The translations under genes and the position numbers were made by a program. From positions 48,879-112,878 of the forward strand of contig NZ_JAPAAF010000012.1 of NCBI RefSeq assembly GCF_025907915.1: 64,000 nucleotides of DNA, written 5' to 3'. Positions 18,868-31,116 of this stretch are shown here, one piece after another; the stretch's first letter is position 1, and each line of letters starts with the position of its first letter. The notes under the pieces were generated by a model. It saw only the letters and a program-made list of their open reading frames with translations, had not been told where the DNA came from and made no database searches. The stretch comes from Gaoshiqia sediminis (lineage in GTDB: Bacteria > Bacteroidota > Bacteroidia > Bacteroidales > Prolixibacteraceae).

Positions 18868-19959
18868 ATGGTAAACCACAAAAAACTGGATCAACTTCTT
18901 GCTGATGAAAACTTTCAGGATGATCTGCGGGCAGCGCTGAAAGATCCTCAACGGATGAAAGTTCAGTTCATTCAGAAGTACTCGATCCGTGAAGAAGAAT
19001 TTCAATATGCACAGCGCATTCTCGGTACTCTCTCCTTTCAACGAGCAGAAATTGACCACAAACAGATCGATAAATCTTTCAATCGTGTCTTGGAGCAAAT
19101 TGAGAGGCCAAGGATCCTGGCAAATAAGAAAACAACAGTCAGCCTTTGGTTCACACGTATCGCTGCTGTTTTGACTCTCCCGCTGTTGCTAACCACCTTT
19201 TATTTTTATCAGCAAACGCGAATATTACAGTTCCCAGCTCAACCGGCTTCCGGCTTGGTGGCCCAACACACGTTTCATGCCCCCCTGGGCATAAAAACCC
19301 AGGTGGTGCTGCCCGACGGTTCTTTGGTCTGGCTGAATTCCGGAAGCAGTCTGACATTTCCGGTAGTTTTTCAACCCAATCAACGGGAAATTCAATTGCA
19401 GGGAGAGGCTTATTTTGAGGTGGTAAAGAACCCTGCTGCCCCCATGTTGGTTTCCACCGAACACATGAAAATCAAGGTGTATGGAACGAAATTCAATGTG
19501 AACGCTTTTGCTGATGACCAGATTGTCCGCACAACCCTGGTGGAAGGAAAAGTGACCCTGATCCCTGAAAACAATACAAAGGAATATGCCTTGAGTCCGG
19601 GATATACCGCACTGTACTACTCGGAAACAAAAGAAATTAAAGCCAGTGAGGTAACCAATATGACGGCCTACACCGGATGGAAAGACGGAAAACTTCTGCT
19701 TCAGGACGAAAACTTCGGAGATATTCTAAAAAAGTTGGAACGCTGGTATAATGTGGAGATCCAGTTATCGGATCCATCGCTGGCTGACTATACCTTGTAT
19801 GCAACCTTTGTTGATGAGAGTATTGAACAAGTATTAAGCATTATTTCCAATTCCTTACCTATCCAGGTAGAATTTCCAAAGCGAATAAGACAAGCTGACG
19901 GGAGCTATGCCAAACGAAAAATAATGATACACAGGAACTGGACTAAATCTATTTCTTAG
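18868..19959 (+). CDS. FecR-family anti-sigma factor (PUL 2)
   Basis: 363 residues. The cytoplasmic N-terminal part (1-95) has a charged helical sequence; one membrane helix sits near 97-115 (WFTRIAAVLTLPLLLTTFYF). The periplasmic FecR domain (about 135-235) shows LGIKTQVVLPDGSLVWLNSG and GEAYFEVVKNPAAPMLV. The C-terminal DUF4974 domain starts at LLLQDENFGDILKKLERWYN (about 273) and runs to the end. The order sigma-FecR-hairpin-SusC repeats that of PUL 1, though the two FecR proteins are clearly diverged, so each switch should be private to its own receptor. Confidence 0.93.
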   Translation: MVNHKKLDQLLADENFQDDLRAALKDPQRMKVQFIQKYSIREEEFQYAQRILGTLSFQRAEIDHKQIDKSFNRVLEQIERPRILANKKTTVSLWFTRIAAVLTLPLLLTTFYFYQQTRILQFPAQPASGLVAQHTFHAPLGIKTQVVLPDGSLVWLNSGSSLTFPVVFQPNQREIQLQGEAYFEVVKNPAAPMLVSTEHMKIKVYGTKFNVNAFADDQIVRTTLVEGKVTLIPENNTKEYALSPGYTALYYSETKEIKASEVTNMTAYTGWKDGKLLLQDENFGDILKKLERWYNVEIQLSDPSLADYTLYATFVDESIEQVLSIISNSLPIQVEFPKRIRQADGSYAKRKIMIHRNWTKSIS

Positions 19960-20025
19960 AAAAGGAAAAACAGAAGATAACATAACAAAAAAAGAAATGC
20001 CTATGTAGGAACATCACTAAACAAG

Positions 20026-20055
20026 AACAGGAAAGAGCGGCAACTCTTTCCTGTT
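20026..20055 (+). terminator. Hairpin between fecR and susC (PUL 2)
   Basis: Perfect 12-base stem AACAGGAAAGAG / CTCTTTCCTGTT around a six-base loop, 67 bases after the fecR stop. Only a weak T/A tract follows, so it could be a terminator or an attenuator. It mirrors the hairpin at 9882-9914. Confidence 0.6.
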
Positions 20056-20104
20056 TGGATTAAAAATCACGGATTTATTATCACTAACAAATCAATTCAA
20101 AAGT

Positions 20105-23100
20105 ATGAAAAAAAACAAAAGAATCCACTTCGGAGACCTGCTTGTCAGGCACTTCGGAAAAATTGCACTAAAAATGAAACTAACAACCGTATTCATTTTA
20201 CTCGGGATTATTCAGTCTGTAGCTCTGAACAGCTATTCCCAATCCACCCGATTGACCATGGAACTGCGGGATGTGTCGGTCGTTGACGCCCTGCGTACCA
20301 TTGAAGATCAAAGTGAGTTCTACTTCGTCTATAACAAAGATGCTATTGATCTGGAAAGGAAAGTGAGCCTGGAAGCCAGAAACCTGTCGATTCAGGAGAT
20401 ACTGGACCATATGTTTCAGGAAACTAACGTCGGCTATCAGATATCTGACCGTCACATTATCTTATCCACCCTTCAGGCCAATCAGCAACCTCGAACAGTT
20501 GGAGGAAAAGTGACCGATGCAACCGGCGCCTCATTACCTGGCGTTACTGTTGTCGTAAAAGGAACGACCCAAGGGACAATTACAGACATCGACGGCGTAT
20601 ATTCACTAGCAAATGTTCCTGTAAATTCCACCTTGGTATTTTCTTTCGTTGGTATGGAAAGCCAAGAGGTTCCCGTCGGTACCCAAAGTAATATTCAGGT
20701 TGTGATGAAAGAAGAAACCATCGGTATTGAAGAGGTAGTTGCTGTTGGATATGGTACGATGAAAAAGAGTGACTTAACTGGATCGATTGGGAGCGTAAAA
20801 TCGGAAAACCTCGTTTCCAGAGGGTCCACTTCGGTTATGGAAGGTTTACAAGGTCAGGTTGCCGGTGTGAATATCCAGCAGGTATCCAGCCGTGCCGGCG
20901 ATGGTTTTAGTGTTCAAATTCGCGGTAAAAGCTCCATGCAGGGAGGAGAGCCTTTATATGTGATCGATGGGGTGGTTTGCGATAATATGAACTTCCTGAA
21001 TCCAATGGATATTGAGAAAATCGACGTGTTAAAGGATGCTTCATCCACCGCTATTTATGGTTCGCGTGCCACTAACGGCGTGTTGATCATTACTACCAAA
21101 AAGGGAACGGAAATCTCGGATAAAACGAAAACTCTGGTCAGTTACGATGCCTATTACGGGGTTAAGAAATCAGCCTACATGCCCGATTTTATGGATGGTG
21201 ACGAATTTTTGAAATATCGATTCTCCCGGTATGTAAGCTCCTCCATGAATGCGGCTACCGGTGCAACAACCTGGAACATGACTGATGCTAATTTCCGGAA
21301 TTTTTGGGGTGGCGACAGTCCGGTAATCAAAGAATTCTATGCCGATAAAAACTACACTAATTGGCCTGATATTGTGCTTCGCGATGGACAGCAGCAAAAC
21401 CATTTTGTCAATGTTGCCGGTAACAGCAAAGATATAAGCTATCGTGTTGGTGTAGGTTATCAATCGGAAAAAGGGATCCTTTACGATGAGTACGAACGGT
21501 GGAACGTGAAAGCCAGTTTCGATTCAAACATAAGTGATCAACTCACTGTGGGTTTTAATGCCAACCTGGCTACTTCATTGCAAAACAGAGGAAGTCAACG
21601 GTCAGTACAAACCGGGTTCAATATGTCGCCGGTTATGCCGGCTTACTATTGGGAAGGCGAAAATGAAGGTGAACCGATTGTTCAGCCAGGCAAAGATGCA
21701 GCCGTTTATCCCAGCGGTGGTGGCCCGACTTCAACTCTGAACCCGGTCGTTGATCGCATGAATTCGACCGATGATCTTCGTGCCTATTATGTGATGGCCA
21801 ATACGTATTTGCAATTTACCCCCGTAAAAGATATCGTTTTAAAGACCACTTTCTCGCCCATGTACACCAAAAAGCATAATGGTATTTTCTATGGCGTAGA
21901 AACAGAAAGCCGCCGTGGTAAAACAAATTATGCCGAAGACAATAGCGATGAAGTATTCTCTTACACTTGGGATACCCAAGCCAACTATATGAAACGAATT
22001 GGTGACCACAATTTTAATCTCTTAGGTTTGGTGAGTGTTTACAGTCAAACGAACGAAGGAAACAACATGACCGTGGTTGATATGCCTTTTGATGTCAAAT
22101 GGTACAACCTGGCTTCAGGGACCATTCAAAATCAAGGCAGTTACTTTGAAAAAATCACCATGCTTTCGTATGTGGCCCGTTTAAACTATGATTACAAAGG
22201 AAAATACCTGGCCACAATCTCCAGCCGTTGGGATGGTAGCTCCAAGTTTAAGAAAGAAAACCAGTGGGGAGTATTCCCGTCAGCAGCTTTGGCCTGGCGT
22301 ATGTCGGAAGAAAGCTTTTTGGATGCAGCTAGCTGGTTGACCAACCTGAAGCTTCGCGTCAGCTATGGCATAACCGGGAACAATGCACACGTAGGTCCGT
22401 ATGATACACGTCCTTTGGCAGATACAAAATATTACTACAATTTCGGAAACGCCGTTGCCAATGGTTACGGATATAGCTTGACAAACTCAGAACTTACCTG
22501 GGAGAAAACCAATGAGATTAACCTGGGCGTTGATTTCGGGCTGTGGGACAATCGCGTTTACGGCTCTGTTGATGCTTACCACAAAGTCTCGAAAGATTTG
22601 TTGATGGAGATGGACACCCCCTTTGAATTAGGTTCATCAACCGGCTCTATTTGGAGCAATGTTGGGAAGGTTAAAAACCAAGGGGTTGAAGTTCAATTGA
22701 CAACTGTAAACGTGCAGAAGAAAGATTTTGTATGGACAACTTCCTTCACCTTTGCCCGCAATAAAAATGAGATTCTCGAACTAAATGGTGGCAAAGAAGA
22801 TTTGACCGGAAACTGGTGGTTTATCGGTCAGCCCATTGACGTGGTTTACGGCTATGTGTTGGATGGTGTATGTACCGCTGAGGAAGCCGCTGCATTTGCA
22901 ACCGACCCCACCAAGAAAACGAAGTTTTACGAAGGAGAAATGAAGATCAAAGACGTTGACGGATCCGGCACGATTGATCCTGAGGATAAAACAATCCAGG
23001 GGCATGTTGAGCCAACGTGGACCGGGAGCTTAATTTCCAATCTCAACTATAAAAACTTCGACTTCTCTTTCAGCATCTACTCTTCACAAGGCAGTAAAGT

Positions 23101-23560
23101 GTACAGCCCGTTTATGGGAAGTTTTGCCAGCTACAGCAGTCGTGGAACACAACGTCTGAGTATGGATTATTACATTCCTGATGGTGCCCCGGTTTTGGGA
23201 GAAGATGGCACTATTTCAACTCAACAAGATACCCACTACGGAAGTTATCCTTTCCCAACTGGAGGAGCAAACAATGCAGGTGCTGGTTCTTTCTGGATTA
23301 ACAGCAGAGACGGGAGTCAGTATTTTGTTGACAATTCGTATGTTAAAGTGAAAAACATCACACTTGGATATACGCTCCCCAAGAATCTGACTTCAAAGAT
23401 GAAGCTTTCCAATTTCCGGGTTTACGTCAATGTGCTGAATCCATTCACTTTCACCGACTACAAAGGCTTTGACCCCGAATGGGCAGATGCTGAAGTTAAT
23501 AACGGTGCGGGTGGTGTAAGCTCCAGAACATATCAGATTGGTGTAAACGTAAAATTTTAA
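20105..23560 (+). CDS. SusC/RagA TonB-dependent transporter with STN domain (PUL 2)
   Basis: 1151 residues. After a basic leader the signal helix is MKLTTVFILLGIIQSVALNS. The STN domain (about 48-118) contains MELRDVSVVDALRTIEDQSE; the carboxypeptidase-D-like repeat (about 130-215) has GKVTDATGASLPGVTVVVKG; the plug starts at VVAVGYGTMKKSDLTGSIGS and includes KDASSTAIYGSRATNGVLII. The barrel ends in SRTYQIGVNVKF. It should import oligosaccharides and signal through its STN domain to the FecR encoded upstream. The gene is followed 19 bases later by its SusD partner. Confidence 0.96.
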   Translation: MKKNKRIHFGDLLVRHFGKIALKMKLTTVFILLGIIQSVALNSYSQSTRLTMELRDVSVVDALRTIEDQSEFYFVYNKDAIDLERKVSLEARNLSIQEILDHMFQETNVGYQISDRHIILSTLQANQQPRTVGGKVTDATGASLPGVTVVVKGTTQGTITDIDGVYSLANVPVNSTLVFSFVGMESQEVPVGTQSNIQVVMKEETIGIEEVVAVGYGTMKKSDLTGSIGSVKSENLVSRGSTSVMEGLQGQVAGVNIQQVSSRAGDGFSVQIRGKSSMQGGEPLYVIDGVVCDNMNFLNPMDIEKIDVLKDASSTAIYGSRATNGVLIITTKKGTEISDKTKTLVSYDAYYGVKKSAYMPDFMDGDEFLKYRFSRYVSSSMNAATGATTWNMTDANFRNFWGGDSPVIKEFYADKNYTNWPDIVLRDGQQQNHFVNVAGNSKDISYRVGVGYQSEKGILYDEYERWNVKASFDSNISDQLTVGFNANLATSLQNRGSQRSVQTGFNMSPVMPAYYWEGENEGEPIVQPGKDAAVYPSGGGPTSTLNPVVDRMNSTDDLRAYYVMANTYLQFTPVKDIVLKTTFSPMYTKKHNGIFYGVETESRRGKTNYAEDNSDEVFSYTWDTQANYMKRIGDHNFNLLGLVSVYSQTNEGNNMTVVDMPFDVKWYNLASGTIQNQGSYFEKITMLSYVARLNYDYKGKYLATISSRWDGSSKFKKENQWGVFPSAALAWRMSEESFLDAASWLTNLKLRVSYGITGNNAHVGPYDTRPLADTKYYYNFGNAVANGYGYSLTNSELTWEKTNEINLGVDFGLWDNRVYGSVDAYHKVSKDLLMEMDTPFELGSSTGSIWSNVGKVKNQGVEVQLTTVNVQKKDFVWTTSFTFARNKNEILELNGGKEDLTGNWWFIGQPIDVVYGYVLDGVCTAEEAAAFATDPTKKTKFYEGEMKIKDVDGSGTIDPEDKTIQGHVEPTWTGSLISNLNYKNFDFSFSIYSSQGSKVYSPFMGSFASYSSRGTQRLSMDYYIPDGAPVLGEDGTISTQQDTHYGSYPFPTGGANNAGAGSFWINSRDGSQYFVDNSYVKVKNITLGYTLPKNLTSKMKLSNFRVYVNVLNPFTFTDYKGFDPEWADAEVNNGAGGVSSRTYQIGVNVKF

Positions 23561-23579
23561 CCCTAAAGACAATTAAGAT

Positions 23580-25301
23580 ATGAAACAAAAATATATAATT
23601 GTGGCGTTGGCCATGCTTCTTTTCTCCGGTTGCTCAGATTTCCTTGAACCAGATATTCGTTCCAGTGAGTCAACGGATGGTTTTTATGCGACCTCAACAG
23701 GTTTTGAAAGTTTAACCAATGCAGCATACTCTTCCCTCAGAGATATGTACAATATGCAACCGCTGCTATTCTCAGCAGGAACTGATATTTATGGTGATGG
23801 TAAATCTCAGGGAGTTATTATGAACCATTATACGGCACTGAGAGCGACCGAAGGTATCATTCAAACCTTCTATCAGAATTGCTACAGAGGGATTCAATTA
23901 GCCAATAGTGTCATTGCCTATGGTGAAACTACCGCAGAATCCAGTGTTCGGAAACAATACATCGATGAAGCTCGTTTTATTCGCGCGTGGTATTATTTTC
24001 AGCTGGTTCAGCAATTTGGGGAGGTGGCTTTAAATACCCAGATGTTCGATTATGCTGAAATGAGCCACGAGCGGACCGATATCGGAACGATTTATTCCTT
24101 CATTATTGATGAGTTCACGTATCTCATTTCCGGGAATTCCTCTTTGCTTGATCGGAGTGCTTCAGGTGTAGGTCGTGCCAATAAGCGGGCAGCTGCTTTT
24201 TTCCTAGCCAAAGCCTACCTTACCCGTGCTTGGTTAAACGGGCAAGGTTATGAATCACTGGAGGATAATATTGCCCAATCATCTGATTTCACAAATGCCG
24301 CAACTTATGCGCTGCAGGCTATCAACTCCGAAGTTCCCTCATTATCTATCGAGGATGCTTTTGACTTTGCAAAAGAAAGCAATGATGAAATATTCTGGTC
24401 TGTCCAGTTCGATTTTTCGGCTGTAGAAGATCCATCCGGCGATGGCAGTTATCAGCAAGCACAATTTGGCGCCTATTTGGGAGGTTCTGAGAATGCCCGA
24501 AACAAGGCAATCGATGGTAATTTGTCTCCTTTTTTAAGGTTGCATCAACTCTATGATAAAGGCGATGGAAGGTATGAGCAGACTTTCATGCAAGAATTTC
24601 ACACCTGGTATTTTGACTACTATACCAATCCAACCACATCTCCGATTAAAATATATTATGCACCGGCTTGGGCTAGTGATGACGATATTGCTGCCTGGCA
24701 GGCTGATGATCCATATGGATTGAAAGCAAATACCTTGATTTCGAAGACAATTGCTAACGGCGGTATTGCCCCATCCAATGGGGCACCAGAAACTTATTTC
24801 AACAGAAGAAATATGGACTTCGGTGTACCTTGCATCAAGAAATTTGATGATTATTCAGAAACCTCCTTAAGCAATCGCAGTAGTACTTGTAGTATGCATG
24901 ATGTTGTTGTTGCACGTTTGGGAGAGGCCTACCTGATTGCTGCTGAGGCTTATGTTATGTCGGGACAGCCGGACAAAGCAGCCAACATGATCACAGCGCT
25001 TCGTTCACGCCCCGGAACTATCAAAACAGGTTTTGAAACCGTAATGACTGTGTCAGCCGACGATATGACCATCGATTTCATCCTTGATGAAAGGGCCCGC
25101 GAAATGGCCGGTGAATATGTGCGCTGGACTGATTTAAAACGTACACATAAATTGGTTGAATATGTTACAACCTTCAATGAAGATGGAATCAGTGAAGCTG
25201 ATCTGAAAGGCGACGACGGAAATTACAAATTTTTGCGTCCGATACCGCAAACCGCCATTGACAGGAACCAAGCTGATGTAAATCAAAATCCTGGTTATTA
25301 A
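23580..25301 (+). CDS. SusD/RagB family glycan-binding lipoprotein (PUL 2)
   Basis: 573 residues. Lipoprotein signal MKQKYIIVALAMLLFSGC with Cys18, then SDFLEPDIRSSESTDGFYAT. Helical core motifs include EARFIRAWYYFQLVQQFGEV and, near the C-terminus, VVVARLGEAYLIAAEAYVMS, FILDERAREMAGEYVRWTDL and RPIPQTAIDRNQADVNQNPG, all standard for SusD. It forms the surface lid of the SusC channel. A strong terminator after the stop separates the transport genes from the GH28 and GH43 genes, so the enzymes may be read from another promoter or by read-through. Confidence 0.95.
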   Translation: MKQKYIIVALAMLLFSGCSDFLEPDIRSSESTDGFYATSTGFESLTNAAYSSLRDMYNMQPLLFSAGTDIYGDGKSQGVIMNHYTALRATEGIIQTFYQNCYRGIQLANSVIAYGETTAESSVRKQYIDEARFIRAWYYFQLVQQFGEVALNTQMFDYAEMSHERTDIGTIYSFIIDEFTYLISGNSSLLDRSASGVGRANKRAAAFFLAKAYLTRAWLNGQGYESLEDNIAQSSDFTNAATYALQAINSEVPSLSIEDAFDFAKESNDEIFWSVQFDFSAVEDPSGDGSYQQAQFGAYLGGSENARNKAIDGNLSPFLRLHQLYDKGDGRYEQTFMQEFHTWYFDYYTNPTTSPIKIYYAPAWASDDDIAAWQADDPYGLKANTLISKTIANGGIAPSNGAPETYFNRRNMDFGVPCIKKFDDYSETSLSNRSSTCSMHDVVVARLGEAYLIAAEAYVMSGQPDKAANMITALRSRPGTIKTGFETVMTVSADDMTIDFILDERAREMAGEYVRWTDLKRTHKLVEYVTTFNEDGISEADLKGDDGNYKFLRPIPQTAIDRNQADVNQNPGY

Positions 25302-25308
25302 TATTCAT

Positions 25309-25376
25309 AATCCACAGATTTCAGCCGGGCCTGTCTTATATTGACAGTGGACTGCTGAAATTTGTGGATTTTTCTT
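25309..25376 (+). terminator. Rho-independent terminator after susD (PUL 2)
   Basis: A 17-base stem, AATCCACAGATTTCAGC pairing with GCTGAAATTTGTGGATT (one G-U pair), holds an inner CTGTC/GACAG stem and is followed by TTTTCTTTTT. It begins eight bases after the susD stop. Confidence 0.85.
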
Positions 25377-25401
25377 TTTATAAACTACAAGTGTACGAAG
25401 C

Positions 25402-26808
25402 ATGAAAATCACAAATTTACTGGTTCTGGTGATCCTTTTCGTTTCAACCCATTTGCTGGCCCAACCAGATAAGTATGCCTGGGAGGAAACCTATCCACTC
25501 ATTCAGCAACACATTCAAGTACCCGTTTTTAAAAGTCGTACCTATAACATCGTTGACTATGGAGCTGTATCCAATGACACTTCTGTATTGAATCATGAAG
25601 CCATTAACCGGGCAATTGCCATTTGCAGCCTGAACGGAGGCGGAACTGTTTTGGTTCCTCCGGGTACTTGGCATACCGGTCCTATCACGATGAAAAGCCA
25701 GGTCAATCTGCACCTGATTGAAGGTGCAACCTTGCTGTTTACTACGGATACAAAGTACTTTCCGGTTGTTTTAACTCGCTGGGAGGGGGTTGATTGTTAC
25801 AATCTGCAACCTCTGATTTATGCTTATGGAGAAAAAGACATTGCTGTAACCGGCAAGGGAACCATCGATGGAGGAGCCGAAAATGAAAATTGGTGGAAAA
25901 AATGTGGTTCACCTCGTTTTGGATGGGAAGAAGGCGACATCTCTCAACGAACAGGAAGGCCTAAATTGTTGCAATGGGCCAACGACAAAGTACCGGTAAG
26001 CCAGCGTGTTTTTACTGCCGAGGACGGCATGAGACCGCAACTCATAAACTTTTATCTGTGCCAAAATATTCTAATTGAGGGTGTAACATTGCTTCGTTCT
26101 CCTTTTTGGGTAATTCATCCGCTGCTTTGCGAGAATCTAACCATTCGCGGTGTGAAAATGATTAATGATGGCCCAAATGGTGATGGTTGTGACCCGGAAT
26201 CCTGTAAGAATGTTCTGATAGAGGATTGTTTTTTCAACACCGGAGATGATTGCATCGCCATTAAATCGGGTAGAAATAACGATGGTCGGCGTTGGGCTGT
26301 TCCCAGCGAAAATATAATAGTTCGTAATTGTGAGATGAAGAATGGGCATGGAGGGGTGGTCATCGGAAGTGAGATATCGGGCGGGTATAAAAACCTTTTT
26401 GTCGAAAATTGTCAAATGGATAGTCCTGAATTGGACAGGGTTATCCGAATAAAAACCAATATCCTAAGGGGTGGCATCGTTGAAAATGTCTATGTTCGTA
26501 ATATTGAGGTGGGGCAATGTAAAATAGCAGTTGTCAGTGTAAACTTATTATACGAACCCAGAGAAATCGGCGAGCGCTCTTTTGTACCTACTGTCAGAAA
26601 TATTTTTGTTGAGGACGTTAACTGCCAAAAAAGTCAATATGGGGTCTATTTAAATGGTTTGGAAGATCAATGTAATATCATTGGCATTCACATTAAAAAC
26701 TCAAGCTTTTCGAACGTTGAAAAAGGAAATTTCGTTAATGGAAAGGTTGATGACATCCATTTTGACAACCTGAAAATAAATGGACGAAATGTAACCAAAC
26801 TGAAGTAA
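25402..26808 (+). CDS. Glycoside hydrolase family 28 (polygalacturonase-like)
   Basis: 468 residues with signal peptide 1-21 (ITNLLVLVILFVSTHLLAQ). The right-handed parallel beta-helix begins near 48 (YNIVDYGAVSNDTSVLNHEA). All GH28 active-site motifs are present: Asn259-Gly-Asp261 in PNGDGCD, Gly-Asp282-Asp283 in TGDDCIAIKSG, Gly315-His316-Gly317 in NGHGGVVIGSE and Arg349-Ile-Lys351 in RVIRIK. The enzyme should hydrolyse alpha-linked galacturonic acid or rhamnogalacturonan bonds by inversion, probably in the periplasm. Its place in PUL 2 points to a pectic substrate; endo or exo mode cannot be told. Confidence 0.92.
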   Translation: MKITNLLVLVILFVSTHLLAQPDKYAWEETYPLIQQHIQVPVFKSRTYNIVDYGAVSNDTSVLNHEAINRAIAICSLNGGGTVLVPPGTWHTGPITMKSQVNLHLIEGATLLFTTDTKYFPVVLTRWEGVDCYNLQPLIYAYGEKDIAVTGKGTIDGGAENENWWKKCGSPRFGWEEGDISQRTGRPKLLQWANDKVPVSQRVFTAEDGMRPQLINFYLCQNILIEGVTLLRSPFWVIHPLLCENLTIRGVKMINDGPNGDGCDPESCKNVLIEDCFFNTGDDCIAIKSGRNNDGRRWAVPSENIIVRNCEMKNGHGGVVIGSEISGGYKNLFVENCQMDSPELDRVIRIKTNILRGGIVENVYVRNIEVGQCKIAVVSVNLLYEPREIGERSFVPTVRNIFVEDVNCQKSQYGVYLNGLEDQCNIIGIHIKNSSFSNVEKGNFVNGKVDDIHFDNLKINGRNVTKLK

Positions 26809-26880
26809 TCAACCTGTTTAATTGCAAACAGGCAAAAAACAAAAATCGACTTCCTGTATATTCTTATAAAGTAACCTTTA

Positions 26881-28428
26881 ATGAAGTTATCGACTCGTCT
26901 TTTGTTTATCTGGATTACACTGGCAATTCCAGGCACATTAACTGCTCAGACAAGACATGTCTGGGGCGACCAGGGAAACGGCACATACATAAATCCGGTG
27001 CTAAACGCCGACTATTCTGATCCGGATGTTATCCGGGTTGCAGAAGATTATTATATGGTTTGCTCGGAGTTTCATTTTATGGGCATGCCGGTATTGCATT
27101 CCAAAGACCTTGTAAACTGGACAATCATTGGCCAAGTTTACGACCGGTTTGAATTTGATCCGGCCTACAGCTCAAATAACCGTTATGCGGGAGGGAGCTG
27201 GGCACCGGCCATCCGGTTTCACCAGGGCATATTTTGGGTGTATTTTTGCACTCCGAAAGAAGGACTTTTTATGTCAACGGCCCAATATCCCGAAGGCCCA
27301 TGGGAGCCTTTGGTTCAAGTTTCGGCTGCTGCAGGCTGGGAAGATCCCTGTCCGTTTTGGGATGATAACGGGCAAGCCTACCTGGGACGCAGCAAAGTTG
27401 GAGCAGGCCCCATCATTATTCATAAAATGAGCAATGACGGGAAGTCGCTGCTCGACGATGGGGTAACGGTTTATACCGGCCCCGTTGCCGAAGGAACAAA
27501 AATCCACAAGCTGAATGGCTATTACTACCTGAGCATCCCGGAAGGCGGCGTTGAGCAGGGCTGGCAAACCATGCTCAGGTCGAGAAATATTTACGGACCC
27601 TACGAAAAGAAAGTGGTATTGGAGACCGGATCTACCGTTATCAATGGTCCTCATCAGGGATCTTTGGTCGAAACGCCCGAAGGAGAATGGTGGTTCCTGC
27701 ATTTTCAATCTGTCCCGTCAGTTGGTCGGGTCGTACATCTTCAGCCCATGTATTGGCATGACAACTGGCCTGTTATCGGAATCGATCTGGATCGAAACGG
27801 AATTGGCGAACCGGTATATGTATGGAAAAAACCTGCTGTTTCGGCTGAATCCAACATCATGAAACCACAATCTTCTGATGATTTTGAATCGGAAGCGTTA
27901 GGTCTGCAATGGTCCTGGAACCACAACCCGGTTGATTCGGCCTGGTCGCTCACCAAAATTCCGGGAAAACTGACTTTGGACGCAAATTACGCACCAGCAT
28001 TTCTGCAAGCAAAAAATACGATCACCCAAAAAGTGATGGGAAACAGCGGAGATGTAGTAGTCCGAATGGATGGAAGTCAATTAATTGAAGGGCAGGTTGC
28101 AGGGCTTTGTTTAATGGCCAAAGAGTACGCCTTGGTCGGCATTGAAAGAAAGAAAGACGGGATTTATGTTTTTTCTGAAGTTGGAGGGCTGAAAGAAGAA
28201 AGGAAGGTCAACCGCAATGAAGTTGAATTGAAGCTGGTTATCAGTTCTATTCCAAAAAGAAACCAATTATTTTACAGTACTGATGGTCAGAAATTCACCC
28301 CGATCGGAGACAAGTTTCATATTTTAAGTGGTAACTGGAAAGGCCCAAAAGTCGGATTATTTTCATTCAATAAGCAGCAGATTGGAGGATCAGCCATCTT
28401 TGTTGACTTTTTTTATTCATTCGATTAA
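26881..28428 (+). CDS. Glycoside hydrolase family 43 with C-terminal beta-sandwich
   Basis: 515 residues. Signal peptide 1-23 ends in TAQ. The five-bladed propeller (about 34-315) shows the GH43 triad: Asp47 in NADYSDPDVIR as base, Asp155 in GWEDPCPFW as pKa modulator and Glu204 in VAEGTKI as acid. After SDDFESEALGLQWSWNHNPV (about 330) comes a concanavalin-A-like domain common in beta-xylosidases and arabinofuranosidases, running to the end. With the GH28 it would trim side chains (arabinose or xylose) from a pectic polymer; the exact sugar is not shown. The stop codon overlaps the left end of a small inverted-repeat element. Confidence 0.9.
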   Translation: MKLSTRLLFIWITLAIPGTLTAQTRHVWGDQGNGTYINPVLNADYSDPDVIRVAEDYYMVCSEFHFMGMPVLHSKDLVNWTIIGQVYDRFEFDPAYSSNNRYAGGSWAPAIRFHQGIFWVYFCTPKEGLFMSTAQYPEGPWEPLVQVSAAAGWEDPCPFWDDNGQAYLGRSKVGAGPIIIHKMSNDGKSLLDDGVTVYTGPVAEGTKIHKLNGYYYLSIPEGGVEQGWQTMLRSRNIYGPYEKKVVLETGSTVINGPHQGSLVETPEGEWWFLHFQSVPSVGRVVHLQPMYWHDNWPVIGIDLDRNGIGEPVYVWKKPAVSAESNIMKPQSSDDFESEALGLQWSWNHNPVDSAWSLTKIPGKLTLDANYAPAFLQAKNTITQKVMGNSGDVVVRMDGSQLIEGQVAGLCLMAKEYALVGIERKKDGIYVFSEVGGLKEERKVNRNEVELKLVISSIPKRNQLFYSTDGQKFTPIGDKFHILSGNWKGPKVGLFSFNKQQIGGSAIFVDFFYSFD

Positions 28429-28568
28429 GAAACTGTTTAAATTTTGCTCATTTTGATTTTTCGGATTATCCCGAACCCTAAAGGGAGCCCGAAAAATCAA
28501 AAAATCACCCTTCAGGGGCGGGGTAAATTTTTTGATTTTGGGCGTGACTTCAAATTTTAAACAGTTTC
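28428..28568. repeat. MITE-like element with 19-bp terminal inverted repeats
   Basis: Ends AGAAACTGTTTAAATTTTG (28428-28446) and its complement (28550-28568) match at 18 of 19 positions. Inside, TTGATTTTTCGG (28453-28464) pairs perfectly with 28489-28500, and a second arm near 28526-28540 can pair with the same middle strand, so two folds compete. No coding capacity. Confidence 0.6.
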
Positions 28569-30998
<2,430 letters not shown>

Positions 30999-31036
30999 TT
31001 ATACTGCATTTAAACTGAATTGGAATAAATTGGATG

Positions 31037-31069
31037 AGGTGCTCTGGCAACGGGGCACCTTTTCTTTTT
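31037..31069 (+). terminator. Terminator of katG
   Basis: AGGTGC pairs with GCACCT across a 12-base loop and is followed by TTTCTTTTT, 38 bases after the katG stop. Confidence 0.7.
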
Positions 31070-31072
31070 CCA

Positions 31073-31116
31073 AACGTGCGTCCGGCCTTTGCCGGATAAG
31101 AGCCCAACGAGCTACC
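31073..31116 (-). repeat. tRNA-fMet-derived repeat, copy A
   Basis: 44 bases identical to 32306-32349. Read on the minus strand, it begins with the 17 bases of the initiator tRNA from the D-loop to the anticodon stem (GGTAGCTCGTTGGGCTC), then carries a foreign hairpin TCCGGCAAAGGCCGGA in place of the anticodon region, then returns to tRNA sequence (GCACGTT) in the T-arm. Confidence 0.7.
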
